A DNA stretch of 6,093 bases. It comes from JALXCG01 sp026991065 [NCBI: Gemmatimonadota bacterium] (GTDB lineage Bacteria > GCA-2686955). The notes beneath the pieces were generated by a model. That model saw only the letters and a program-made list of their open reading frames with translations, made no database searches and had not been told where the DNA came from. The stretch lies in NCBI GenBank assembly GCA_026991065.1, contig JALXCG010000405.1:1-6093 (forward strand), given 5' to 3'. The translations under genes were made by a program, and so were the position numbers. This document shows, piece after piece, positions 1 through 6,093 of the stretch. The first letter of the stretch is position 1. Each line of letters begins with the position of its first letter.

Positions 1-1
1 C

Positions 2-1582
2 GAAGAGTTCGTCACCCTTGATGGCGACTCTCACAAGCTACCGGCGGGGGTTGTGATGATCGCCTCCGAGGAGCAGGCGGTGGCGATTGCCGGGGTGATG
101 GGGGGATTGGATTCCGCGGTCACCGAAGAGACCCGTGACATTCTGCTCGAGAGCGCCTATTTCGACCCGAGTGCGGTTCGTCGGGCTCGCACCCAGCTCC
201 GCATTCAGTCGGAGTCGGCATTTCGCTTCGAGCGCGGGGTGGATCCCGAGCGCGTGGCCGAAGCCGCGGCCCGAACCGCCTGGCTGATCGCGAGGCACAC
301 GGGTGGCAAGGTCGTTCCCGGAACTGTCGATGCCTATCCTCGGCCGGTCGAGCGCGCTTCCCTGACTCTGCGGCAATCGCGGATGGATCGGATACTGGGG
401 TATTCCGTGCCGATCGCGGATACCACGCGCATACTCGATCGCCTGGGGCTTGCGCCATGCCTGGACGATGATGATGCCGTGACTTGGCAAGTGCGCGTGC
501 CCTCCTATCGTCACGACCTCGAGCGAGAGATTGACTTGATCGAGGAGGTGGCGCGGATCCACGGGTATGACCAGATTCCCGAGACGACCGGCCTGTCCGG
601 GCCCGCTCCCGTGGGGTTGAGCAACGCCGATCGCGCGGTGCGCGACATCGAGGGGGCTTTGGTGGGCATCGGCTACGCCGGGACCGCGGGCAACACACTG
701 ATCTCTCCGGATGATCTCGAGGCTTTGCGGCTCAACGGCAAGGACCAACCTCGGCCGGTTCAGCTCAGCAATCCGACCGGGGCGGACCAATCTCTGCTGC
801 GCCCGTCGCTCTTCCCCTCTCTCTTCGCCAGCATTGAGCGCAATCGGGCTCGCGGCAGCAGCGATCTGCGCTTCTTCGAGATTGGCAAGGTTTTCGAGGA
901 TCGCGGTGGATCTCATGTGCGTGGCGCCGAGGAGCGCTTTGTGGAGCGCCACGTGCTGCAGATGGCTGCGATCGGCAAGGCTGCGCCCCTGCACTGGAGC
1001 GCACCCGCCCGGGAGTTGGACTTTTTCGACATGCGCGGGCACATTGAGCACCTGCTGCAGGTGTTGCGGGCACCGCAATGGAAGTTCGCGGCGCAGGTCG
1101 CGGCTCCCTTCCTGGCGCCTGAACCAGCTGCCACACTGGCCATTGGCGAGGATGTGATTGGTTGGATCGGGCTCCTGGACCGGGCCGCTGCCGCACGCTG
1201 GAATCTGGATGACTCGGCTGTGGTGGTTGCCCATCTGGAGGTGGATCTACTGGTGCCGCTGCTGCGAACGGAGCGCCGTTTTGTTGCTCCATCACGGTTC
1301 CCTGCTTCACGTCGCGATCTGTCGATGATCATCCCGGCCGGAGTGAGTTTCGACCAACTGGAGTCCACCATTCGGGAAGCCGCGCGGCGTCAATTGCGCA
1401 GCGTCGATGTGTTCGACGTGTATGAAGGCAAGCCGTTGGCCGCGGGCGAGCGCAGCATCGCCCTGCGTTTGACCTACCGTGCTCAAGATCGAACCTTGAC
1501 CGACGATGAGATCCGCAAGTCGCAGGAGCGCGTGATCATGGCTCTGGAAAAGGCGCACGGTGTGCGAATCCGGGGAGCCTGA
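2..1582 (+). CDS. pheT: Phenylalanine--tRNA ligase beta subunit, 5' end missing
   Basis: The beta chain of the cytoplasmic alpha2-beta2 enzyme that charges tRNA-Phe using ATP. The reading frame is open from base 2 and ends at TGA 1580-1582, so 526 residues are present. Family members are about 800 residues, so roughly the first 270 (EMAP/OB-fold tRNA-binding and B1 regions) lie upstream of the window. Visible landmarks, numbered within the fragment, are FVTLDG at 3-8 and AIAGVMGG at 29-36 (B3/B4 editing module), RFERGVDP at 76-83, the B5 motif PSYRHDLEREIDLIEE from 167, LSNPTG and RFFEIGKVF (B6/B7 catalytic-like core), and a C-terminal anticodon-binding FDX-ACB domain from about 430 (SRFPASRRDLS, then VFDVYEGKPL). 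No frameshift or missing block is seen. GTG at 53 and ATG at 56 are internal codons, not the start. pheS is expected just upstream, which is inference. Identification is very secure. Confidence 0.97.
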   Translation, partial: EEFVTLDGDSHKLPAGVVMIASEEQAVAIAGVMGGLDSAVTEETRDILLESAYFDPSAVRRARTQLRIQSESAFRFERGVDPERVAEAAARTAWLIARHTGGKVVPGTVDAYPRPVERASLTLRQSRMDRILGYSVPIADTTRILDRLGLAPCLDDDDAVTWQVRVPSYRHDLEREIDLIEEVARIHGYDQIPETTGLSGPAPVGLSNADRAVRDIEGALVGIGYAGTAGNTLISPDDLEALRLNGKDQPRPVQLSNPTGADQSLLRPSLFPSLFASIERNRARGSSDLRFFEIGKVFEDRGGSHVRGAEERFVERHVLQMAAIGKAAPLHWSAPARELDFFDMRGHIEHLLQVLRAPQWKFAAQVAAPFLAPEPAATLAIGEDVIGWIGLLDRAAAARWNLDDSAVVVAHLEVDLLVPLLRTERRFVAPSRFPASRRDLSMIIPAGVSFDQLESTIREAARRQLRSVDVFDVYEGKPLAAGERSIALRLTYRAQDRTLTDDEIRKSQERVIMALEKAHGVRIRGA

Positions 1583-1583
1583 T

Positions 1584-1620
1584 CCCGCCCGGTCTTCTCA
1601 TCGATGAAGTCGGGGGCGGG
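1584..1620 (+). terminator. GC-rich hairpin just after pheT, possible terminator or attenuator
   Basis: The inverted repeat CCCGCCC (1584-1590) and GGGCGGG (1614-1620) forms a perfect 7 bp GC stem. A second short pairing, CTTC (1594-1597) with GAAG (1606-1609), encloses an 8-base loop, with a small asymmetric internal loop between the two stems. The hairpin begins two bases after the pheT stop codon, where a terminator would sit. There is no run of T on either side, so it is not a classical intrinsic terminator. It could instead pause polymerase, protect the pheT 3' end, or do nothing. Confidence 0.35.
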
Positions 1621-1663
1621 TGGTTGCGTCCAGCGCGGAAATGGGATTCCCCGTGAGCGGGCG

Positions 1664-1672
1664 TGTTATGCT
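1664..1672 (+). promoter_or_regulatory. Possible extended -10 promoter for the coiled-coil/zapA/rny run
   Basis: TGTTATGCT fits an extended -10 element: TG (1664-1665), one spacer base, then TATGCT (1667-1672), which matches TATAAT at four of six positions. No convincing -35 box lies 16-18 bases upstream. Transcription would begin near 1679 and leave a leader of about 55 bases before the ATG at 1734. It lies downstream of the post-pheT hairpin in the longest gap of the window, a plausible place for a new promoter. The evidence is motif match and position only. Confidence 0.3.
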
Positions 1673-1733
1673 CATCCACAGCGATTCTTGCCCTCTTCAA
1701 TGCGGCGGGAACGCGGTAACAGGAGAAGCGCCA

Positions 1734-2096
1734 ATGGCATCGCCCGAACTAACGATCGACGCACTGGAAGCTCGCTTGCGGCGGGCGATCCAGGCGATTG
1801 ACGCGCTCGTCGCCACCGCCGAGAGGCTGCGCGGAGAGCGGGATCAGTTGCGGCGGGAGTGCGATGAGGCGCATGCGGAGGTGGAGCAGATTCGGCGCGC
1901 GCAACGTCGTGTCGACAGCTTGCAGGAGGAGATTGAACGTCTGCGCCGCCACAATCAGGAGCTGCGCGCGTTGCGCACCGAGGCGCTACGGCATGGTCGC
2001 CAGATCGCCCGCAAGATTGGGATTCTGGATGAGGATCTTGGCTTGAGCATGATGGGCAAGGGTGGCACCGGCAATGTGAACGAGGCGAGCGCATGA
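1734..2096 (+). CDS. Small coiled-coil protein next to ZapA (ZapB-like by context)
   Basis: A 120-residue protein of no family I can name from sequence alone. Residues about 8-98 are rich in Leu, Glu, Arg and Gln with heptad-like spacing (LRRAIQAIDALV, VDSLQEEIERLRRHNQEL), so most of it should be one long cytoplasmic coiled coil. A short tail (IGILDEDLGLSMM, then a Gly-rich end) follows. There is no signal peptide or membrane segment. ATG 1734 is chosen because AGGAGA (1721-1726) sits 7 bases upstream; an in-frame GTG at 1620 would add 38 residues of different composition and lies in the hairpin. The stop overlaps the zapA start as ATGA, so the two are probably translated together. By size, fold and position it may be a ZapB-type partner that links ZapA to the division ring. 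That role is inferred from context, not shown by a motif. Confidence 0.85.
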   Translation: MASPELTIDALEARLRRAIQAIDALVATAERLRGERDQLRRECDEAHAEVEQIRRAQRRVDSLQEEIERLRRHNQELRALRTEALRHGRQIARKIGILDEDLGLSMMGKGGTGNVNEASA

Positions 2097-2401
2097 AAGG
2101 GCAGTCGATCCGTCTGCGGGTGTTTGGCCGGGAGTTCCCGGTGCGGGTGCATGGCGATGCCGATCATGCGCGGCGCGTGGCGGAACGCGTGGACGCCACC
2201 ATGAACGCGATCGCCCGCATGAGTAAGCGCTCCGGCGCCCAGGAGATCGCCATTCTGACCGCCCTCAACCTGGCCGATCTGATCGAGCGTGAGGCGAGCG
2301 CACCGGAGCTGGACCTCTCCCCGTTGGAGAGTGTCAATGAGGAGTTGGAGAGTGCGGTTCAGCGTGCGGAAGAGTTTCTAGCGGGGTGGAATGACGAGTA
2401 G
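2093..2401 (+). CDS. zapA: Cell division protein ZapA
   Basis: ZapA binds FtsZ in the cytoplasm and cross-links its filaments at the division site. The 102-residue length is normal for the family. The N-terminal part shows the expected beta-strand pattern with IRLRVFGREFPVRV, followed by the helix ARRVAERVDATMNAI and the typical IAILTALNLADLIERE segment. The C-terminal half continues as an amphipathic, Glu-rich helix suited to the dimer/tetramer coiled coil. ATG 2093 is preceded by GAGG (2082-2085) and overlaps the TGA of the coiled-coil gene by four bases, which favours translational coupling. The TAG stop at 2399-2401 is followed by 63 bases and then rny. I saw nothing unusual in the protein. 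Family assignment rests on length, pattern and the pheT-zapA-rny neighbourhood. Confidence 0.9.
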   Translation: MKGQSIRLRVFGREFPVRVHGDADHARRVAERVDATMNAIARMSKRSGAQEIAILTALNLADLIEREASAPELDLSPLESVNEELESAVQRAEEFLAGWNDE

Positions 2402-2464
2402 AACCCTCGGTCTGCGTTTGGTGCGGAGCTGCGCCGCAATCATCGGGTTCATTGCCGGTGGCGA

Positions 2465-4045
2465 ATGGTCCTTCCTGGGTATGGCGTGCTAACCACGATT
2501 TTCATTAGCGGGTTTACGGGAATCCTCGGCACTTGGCTGGTGCGCCGGTATCTCTATGAGGCCCGGCTCGGCACTGCACGCGAACGTGCCGCGGAGATCC
2601 TACGCAACGCCCAGGCGGAAGCGGATCGCTGTGCCCGTTTGGCGCGTGAAGAGGCTCTCCTGGCGGTGCGCAAGCAGGCTCTGATTCAGCAAGAGGAGGC
2701 CGAGGCGGCGATCGAGACTCAACGCCGCGCTCTGCAGCGGGAATGGGAGCGGCGGGAGGCGCGCGAAGTTGATCTTCGCGCCCGGCTCGATGTTCTGGAA
2801 CGGAAGACCGCCCATATCAATCGCCGGGCGGATGAACTCATTGCCCGCTCGAAAGAGCTGGATGAGCGCGAAGCCCGCATCGAGGCATTGAAAGAGGAGA
2901 GGATCCGCCGACTGGAAACGGTCAGCGGCATGGAGCGTGACGAGGCCTCCGCCGAACTCCGCTCCAGCATCATGAAGAGCGCGCGTGCGAGTGCTTCCCG
3001 CGAGGCGAATCGTCTGATCCAGGCCGCGCAGGCCGATGCCGGACGCGAAGCCCGGCGCATTCTGGCCGCCGCGATTCAACGCAATGCCGTGGCGGTTGTC
3101 AATGAATCCACGGTGAGCACGATCGAGCTGGCCAGTGACGACATGAAAGGCCGCATCATCGGCCGTGAAGGCCGCAACATCCGCGCGTTCGAGTCCGAGA
3201 CCGGCGTCGATGTGATCATCGATGACACGCCTCGTCGGGTTTTTCTCTCCTCCTTCAATCCGGAGATTCGCGAGGTCGCACGATTGGCGCTTGAGGAGTT
3301 GCTGGCCGATGGACGCATCCACCCGGCGCGCATTGAAGATGTGGTGGCTTCCGCTCGGTCGCAACTCGGCGTGCGAATGCGCGAGATCGGCGAGATGGCA
3401 GCTTTTGAGGCCGAGGTTTATGGGCTCGCCGATGAGTTGATTCTGCACCTGGGCCGCCTGAGCTTCTGCGTGATGGGTGGCCAAAACGCGTTGCAGCACT
3501 CGATCGAAGTGAGTCATCTGGCGGCGGCGATGGCCCAGATGATCGGCGCCGACGAGGTGCTTGCCCGCCGCGCCGGGCTTCTCCACGACCTCGGCTGGTC
3601 GCGCCCCGGGGATGTGACCGGCGATCCGCATCAGGCAACGCTGGATCTTCTTGCGCACTACGGTGAGACCGAGCGCGTGCAGGAGACCGTGGCCGGTATG
3701 CGCCAGAGCAAAACCACGTCGCCGGTGGAGTCGGTTCTCGCGGCTGCCGCCAACGAGGTGTCGAAGGCACGCCCGGGTGCGCGCAGGGACCAACTCCGCC
3801 GTCACGTGCGACGACTGGAGACCATGGAAGATGTCGCGCGCGGCATTCGCGGCGTCGAGCGGGTTCACGCGATCCAGGCAGGGCGGGAATTGCACGTGAT
3901 TGTCGATCCCAGCGTGGTTGATGATGCTCGGGTTTTTGAACTCTCGCAAGAGGTTGCACGAAAGATCCAGAAGGAGTTGAGGTATTCTGGATCGATTCGC
4001 GTTACGGTGATCCGCCAGTTTCGCAGCACTGCCATTGCGCAGTGA
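2465..4045 (+). CDS. rny: Ribonuclease Y with an atypical HD nuclease domain
   Basis: RNase Y is a membrane-anchored endonuclease that starts mRNA decay. The 526 residues are close to the usual ~520. In order: an N-terminal membrane helix (about 7-27, including TTIFISGFTGILG) followed by Arg; a long charged coiled coil (about 35-205); a KH RNA-binding domain (about 220-285) with DDMKGRIIGREGRNIRAFE, its GxxG being GREG; an HD domain (about 340-440); and the conserved tail AIQAGRE ... IRVTVIR. In the HD domain His345 (LQHSIEVSHL) and the His374-Asp375 dyad remain, but the usual His-His-Gly-Asp is Met412-Arg413-Gln-Ser, the final ligand Asp of AAD is Asn430, and the Lys of HD-x-G-K is Trp378. 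Activity may therefore be changed or lost. ATG 2465 is the first standard start after the in-frame zapA stop; its ribosome binding site is weak (GGTGG at 2457-2461). ymdB follows, a common pairing. Family identity is firm; catalytic competence is doubtful. Confidence 0.95.
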   Translation: MVLPGYGVLTTIFISGFTGILGTWLVRRYLYEARLGTARERAAEILRNAQAEADRCARLAREEALLAVRKQALIQQEEAEAAIETQRRALQREWERREAREVDLRARLDVLERKTAHINRRADELIARSKELDEREARIEALKEERIRRLETVSGMERDEASAELRSSIMKSARASASREANRLIQAAQADAGREARRILAAAIQRNAVAVVNESTVSTIELASDDMKGRIIGREGRNIRAFESETGVDVIIDDTPRRVFLSSFNPEIREVARLALEELLADGRIHPARIEDVVASARSQLGVRMREIGEMAAFEAEVYGLADELILHLGRLSFCVMGGQNALQHSIEVSHLAAAMAQMIGADEVLARRAGLLHDLGWSRPGDVTGDPHQATLDLLAHYGETERVQETVAGMRQSKTTSPVESVLAAAANEVSKARPGARRDQLRRHVRRLETMEDVARGIRGVERVHAIQAGRELHVIVDPSVVDDARVFELSQEVARKIQKELRYSGSIRVTVIRQFRSTAIAQ

Positions 4046-4097
4046 CGCCCGCCCGCCGCTCCGCCCACAAATTCCTTGCAACCGCACTGGTCGAAAC

Positions 4098-4103
4098 AGG
4101 AGA
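4098..4103 (+). promoter_or_regulatory. Ribosome binding site fixing a TTG start for the ymdB homologue
   Basis: AGGAGA is a strong Shine-Dalgarno match, five bases before TTG 4109. It decides between that start and an in-frame TTG at 4076, which lacks such a site and would add 11 residues not expected in the family. Confidence 0.75.
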
Positions 4104-4108
4104 ACTCA

Positions 4109-4921
4109 TTGTCCACCATCAACATACTCTTTGTCGGCGATATTGTTGGCAGTCCCGGACGACGAGCGTTGGCGGAACTCCTGCCGCGATTGCGCCAGCG
4201 TTATCACCCCCACGTGGTGATCGCCAATGCGGAGAACTCCGCGGCCGGCTTTGGGTTGACCTATCCGATCTTCACCGAATACCAGGAGTTGGGGGTCGAT
4301 GTTCTGACCAGTGGCAACCACATCTGGGATCGCAAGGAGATCCTGCGCTTCATCGATCAGGAGGAGCGCCTGCTGCGCCCGATCAACTACCCCGATCCCT
4401 GCCCGGGGCATGGTTCCACACGGATTCTTGCGGGCGGTATCGAGTTGGTGGTGGTCAATTTGATGGGGCGTGTTTTCATGCGGCCGATTGACTGCCCCTT
4501 CAAGGCGATTGACAAAGAGCTGGCGCAGCTTGGGAAGGATCCTCGGAAGCGCCTGGTATTCGTCGATTTTCATGCCGAAGCCTCATCTGAAAAAGTCGCC
4601 ATGGGGCGCTATCTGGATGGTCGAGTCGGCGCAGTGGTTGGCACCCATACCCACGTGCAGACCGCGGATGAACGGATTCTCGCGGGTGGAACGGCCTATC
4701 TGACCGATACCGGTATGACCGGCGCCTATGAGTCGGTGATCGGGATGGAAGCGGACGGCGCGATCGAGCGTTTTCTGACCGGTCGCAATGTGCGCCTGAA
4801 TCCGGCTCGTGGCGGGCTTCGGGTTTGTGCCGCGATGATCCGTCTTGATCCTGATACCGGACTGGCGGTCTCCATCGAGCGTGTGAATGAGAGCGTGGAG
4901 AATGTGCGACTCAGAGGGTGA
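4109..4921 (+). CDS. ymdB: TIGR00282/YmdB-family metallophosphodiesterase
   Basis: A cytoplasmic calcineurin-like phosphodiesterase. The Bacillus member YmdB has a dinuclear metal centre and hydrolyses 2',3'- and 3',5'-cyclic nucleotides, affecting biofilm and motility choices. The 270 residues match the usual 260-270. All expected metal-site motifs are present: GDIVGSPGR with Asp11, NAEN with Glu42 and Asn43, GNHIWD with Asn70 and His71, DFHAEASSEK with His155, and GTHTHVQTAD with His180 and His182. DTGMTGAYESVIG matches the conserved DxGMTGPYxSxxG segment, with Ala for the usual Pro. The start is TTG 4109, which gives STINILFVGD directly before the first metal ligand, as in relatives. It lies 63 bases after rny. 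Rny and YmdB genes are adjacent in many bacteria, which suggests linked roles in RNA or nucleotide turnover. The substrate in this organism is not shown by the sequence. Confidence 0.93.
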   Translation: MSTINILFVGDIVGSPGRRALAELLPRLRQRYHPHVVIANAENSAAGFGLTYPIFTEYQELGVDVLTSGNHIWDRKEILRFIDQEERLLRPINYPDPCPGHGSTRILAGGIELVVVNLMGRVFMRPIDCPFKAIDKELAQLGKDPRKRLVFVDFHAEASSEKVAMGRYLDGRVGAVVGTHTHVQTADERILAGGTAYLTDTGMTGAYESVIGMEADGAIERFLTGRNVRLNPARGGLRVCAAMIRLDPDTGLAVSIERVNESVENVRLRG

Positions 4922-4954
4922 CGGTGTCGCCCGTGGAGCGCGGAGAGAAGAAGC

Positions 4955-5827
4955 ATGAGTGCACGAATTATAGATGGTAAGGCGATCGCGGCCCTGGTTC
5001 GAAGCGAATTGGGGGCCCGCGTCGACAGCCTGCGATCGCGCGGTGTCGTTCCCACTCTGGCGGTTGTTCTGGTGGGAGATGACCCGGCGTCCGCTGTATA
5101 TGTGCGCAACAAGGCGAAGGCGGCGCGATCCATCGGGATTGAAGACCGTACCCTGCGGCTGCCCGCGGATACCTCAAGGCAGAAACTCATCGAGGTTGTC
5201 GACAGGCTCAATCGGGATGTCGATGTGCACGGGATTCTGGTGCAACTGCCGCTGCCCGCGGGGCTGGATGCCGAGGCGATCATCGCCCGCATCGACCCGG
5301 CGAAGGATGTCGACGCCTTTCATCCGGAAAATGTCGGCCGGATCATGCTCGGCAGACCGCGATTTTTGCCCTGCACCCCCGCCGCTGTGCGCGAGATCCT
5401 GCGTCGAGAAAAGATCGCCACGGCAGGTCGCCATGTGGTGATTGTGGGGCGAAGTGATATTGTAGGTAGGCCTTTGGCGAACATTTTGCTTTGGCGGGGC
5501 GCCAGCGGTGATGCGACTGTGACGGTTTGCCATTCTCGAACCCCTCATCTGGAACGTTTTACCCGTCAGGCGGAGATCCTGGTGGCTGCTGTCGGCGTGC
5601 CGGAACTGATTCGTGGGGACATGATTCAGGAAGGCGCCGTCGTGGTTGACGTGGGTGTCAACCGGGTGGCCGATGCAACCCGCCGCCGCGGTTATCGTTT
5701 GACCGGCGACGTTCTCTTTGATGAAGCGGTGGAGGTTGCCTCCGCCATAACTCCGGTGCCCGGCGGGGTCGGGCCGATGACCATTGCGATGCTCCTTCAA
5801 AATACAGTGACATCAGCAGAAAATTGA
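4955..5827 (+). CDS. folD: Bifunctional methylenetetrahydrofolate dehydrogenase/cyclohydrolase
   Basis: FolD interconverts 5,10-methylene-, 5,10-methenyl- and 10-formyl-tetrahydrofolate in the cytoplasm using NADP, supplying one-carbon units for purines and formyl-Met-tRNA. The 290 residues are the normal length. The active-site set is intact: YVRNK with Tyr49 and the catalytic Lys53, GILVQLPLP with Gln97, and KDVDAFHPENVG with Asp120. The Rossmann nucleotide-binding part carries GRSDIVGRP (165-173) and CHSRT (192-196), and the C-terminal signature PVPGGVGPMT ends the protein fold. ATG 4955 has GGAGAG (4942-4947) seven bases upstream. It follows ymdB by 33 bases and precedes the prenyl synthase by six, so it is probably co-transcribed. 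The xseA and xseB genes that often sit between folD and the prenyl synthase are absent here. Identification is very secure. Confidence 0.97.
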   Translation: MSARIIDGKAIAALVRSELGARVDSLRSRGVVPTLAVVLVGDDPASAVYVRNKAKAARSIGIEDRTLRLPADTSRQKLIEVVDRLNRDVDVHGILVQLPLPAGLDAEAIIARIDPAKDVDAFHPENVGRIMLGRPRFLPCTPAAVREILRREKIATAGRHVVIVGRSDIVGRPLANILLWRGASGDATVTVCHSRTPHLERFTRQAEILVAAVGVPELIRGDMIQEGAVVVDVGVNRVADATRRRGYRLTGDVLFDEAVEVASAITPVPGGVGPMTIAMLLQNTVTSAEN

Positions 5828-5833
5828 TCCGCC

Positions 5834-6093
5834 ATGACATCATCTGAATCTCGATCCACTCTCGATCCCTATCTATCAACCTGGGCTCAGCGCGTTCACG
5901 CGCGCCTGGGGGAGTTGGTCCCCGGGGGCGACCTGCGCGTCCAGGAGGCGATGCGCTATTCCGTGCTGGCGGGAGGGAAGCGCTTGCGTCCGGTATTGGC
6001 GATTGCCGCCCACGAGGCTGTTGGCGGCACTCCGGAAGCCGTTGTCGACCCTGCCTGCGCTCTCGAACTGATTCACACCTACTCGCTGATCCA
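5834..6093 (+). CDS. Polyprenyl (farnesyl/geranylgeranyl-type) diphosphate synthase, 3' end missing
   Basis: The first 86 codons of a trans-isoprenyl diphosphate synthase run off the window edge. Enzymes of this family condense isopentenyl diphosphate with an allylic diphosphate to build C15-C20 or longer chains. Seen here are MRYSVLAGGKRLRPVL, whose GGKRLRP is the isopentenyl-diphosphate binding signature, and ALELIHTYSLI, which immediately precedes the first Asp-rich motif (DDxxxxD); that motif itself falls just past the end. The short N-terminus resembles IspA-type enzymes rather than long-chain synthases, but chain length cannot be judged without the region before the Asp-rich motif. ATG 5834 lies six bases after the folD stop and has no clear Shine-Dalgarno sequence, so it may rely on coupling to folD translation. 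Family is secure; the exact product is not, so I give no gene symbol. Confidence 0.9.
   Translation, partial: MTSSESRSTLDPYLSTWAQRVHARLGELVPGGDLRVQEAMRYSVLAGGKRLRPVLAIAAHEAVGGTPEAVVDPACALELIHTYSLI

Noticed and set aside
38-1234. A 398-codon open frame on the minus strand, antisense to pheT
   Set aside because: Same explanation: shadow of pheT with no domain pattern and a composition typical of antisense translation.
1620-1733. Longer N-terminus for the coiled-coil protein from GTG 1620
   Set aside because: It would start within the hairpin and include Cys/Gly-rich residues unlike the rest; ATG 1734 has a well-placed AGGAGA.
1583-1733. A riboswitch or T-box leader in the gap after pheT
   Set aside because: The gap is short, has no T-box-like conserved block or specifier stem that I can see, and is followed by genes not usually under such control.
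2402-2464. Place for a 6S RNA gene (ssrS), which follows zapA in many gammaproteobacteria
   Set aside because: The gap is only 63 bases, far too short for the roughly 180-base 6S RNA, and I see no long hairpin.
2093-4045. zapA and rny are in the same frame with one TAG between them, so a readthrough fusion was considered
   Set aside because: The 20 codons between the stop and ATG 2465 are Arg-rich and unlike either family, while both proteins have normal ends and lengths without them.
2600-4087. A 495-codon open frame on the minus strand, antisense to most of rny
   Set aside because: It mirrors a strongly supported gene, shows no recognisable family, and long antisense frames are expected in GC-rich genes with few A/T-rich stop codons.

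Overview
The window is a compact run of bacterial housekeeping genes, all on the + strand, in GC-rich DNA. The order is pheT (5' end missing), a 120-residue coiled-coil protein, zapA, rny (RNase Y), a ymdB-type phosphodiesterase (TIGR00282 family), folD, and the first 86 codons of a polyprenyl diphosphate synthase (3' end missing). I see no RNA genes, transposons, CRISPR arrays, prophage genes or long repeats. Gene density, codon style and strand are uniform, so nothing suggests recent horizontal transfer. The order pheT - (coiled coil) - zapA - rny - ymdB - folD - isoprenoid synthase is a chromosomal core arrangement. Together with the GC richness and an RNase Y gene, it suggests a Gram-negative lineage outside the well-studied Proteobacteria, for example a member of the FCB or deltaproteobacterium-like groups. 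That placement is a guess; I cannot fix the phylum from this window.

Layout. Bases 2-1582 hold the C-terminal two thirds of the phenylalanyl-tRNA synthetase beta chain. Bases 1583-1733 are the longest non-coding gap, with a GC-rich hairpin right after the pheT stop and a possible extended -10 promoter. Bases 1734-2401 hold the coiled-coil gene and zapA, joined by an ATGA overlap, and look like a cell-division pair. Bases 2465-4045 encode RNase Y (membrane anchor, long coiled coil, KH, HD). Bases 4109-4921 encode the YmdB phosphodiesterase from a TTG start with a strong ribosome binding site. Bases 4955-5827 encode FolD, and an IspA-like prenyltransferase begins at 5834. Gaps from zapA onward are 6 to 63 bases, consistent with one transcript.

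How the genes fit together. ZapA, and probably the coiled-coil protein, act on the FtsZ ring. RNase Y starts mRNA decay at the membrane, and YmdB hydrolyses cyclic nucleotides; rny and ymdB are neighbours in many bacteria. FolD supplies one-carbon folates, and the prenyl synthase feeds isoprenoid and lipid-carrier synthesis. PheS/PheT charge tRNA-Phe.

The most notable observation is in RNase Y. The anchor, coiled coil, KH domain and C-terminal tail look normal, but the HD nuclease domain lacks several family hallmark residues: the usual His-His pair is Met-Arg, the last metal-ligand Asp is Asn, and the HD-x-G-K lysine is Trp. This may be a catalytically altered or inactive RNase Y. The second point of interest is the ZapB-like coiled-coil gene translationally coupled to zapA. 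I found no clearly new multi-gene system; most of the window is ordinary core genome.
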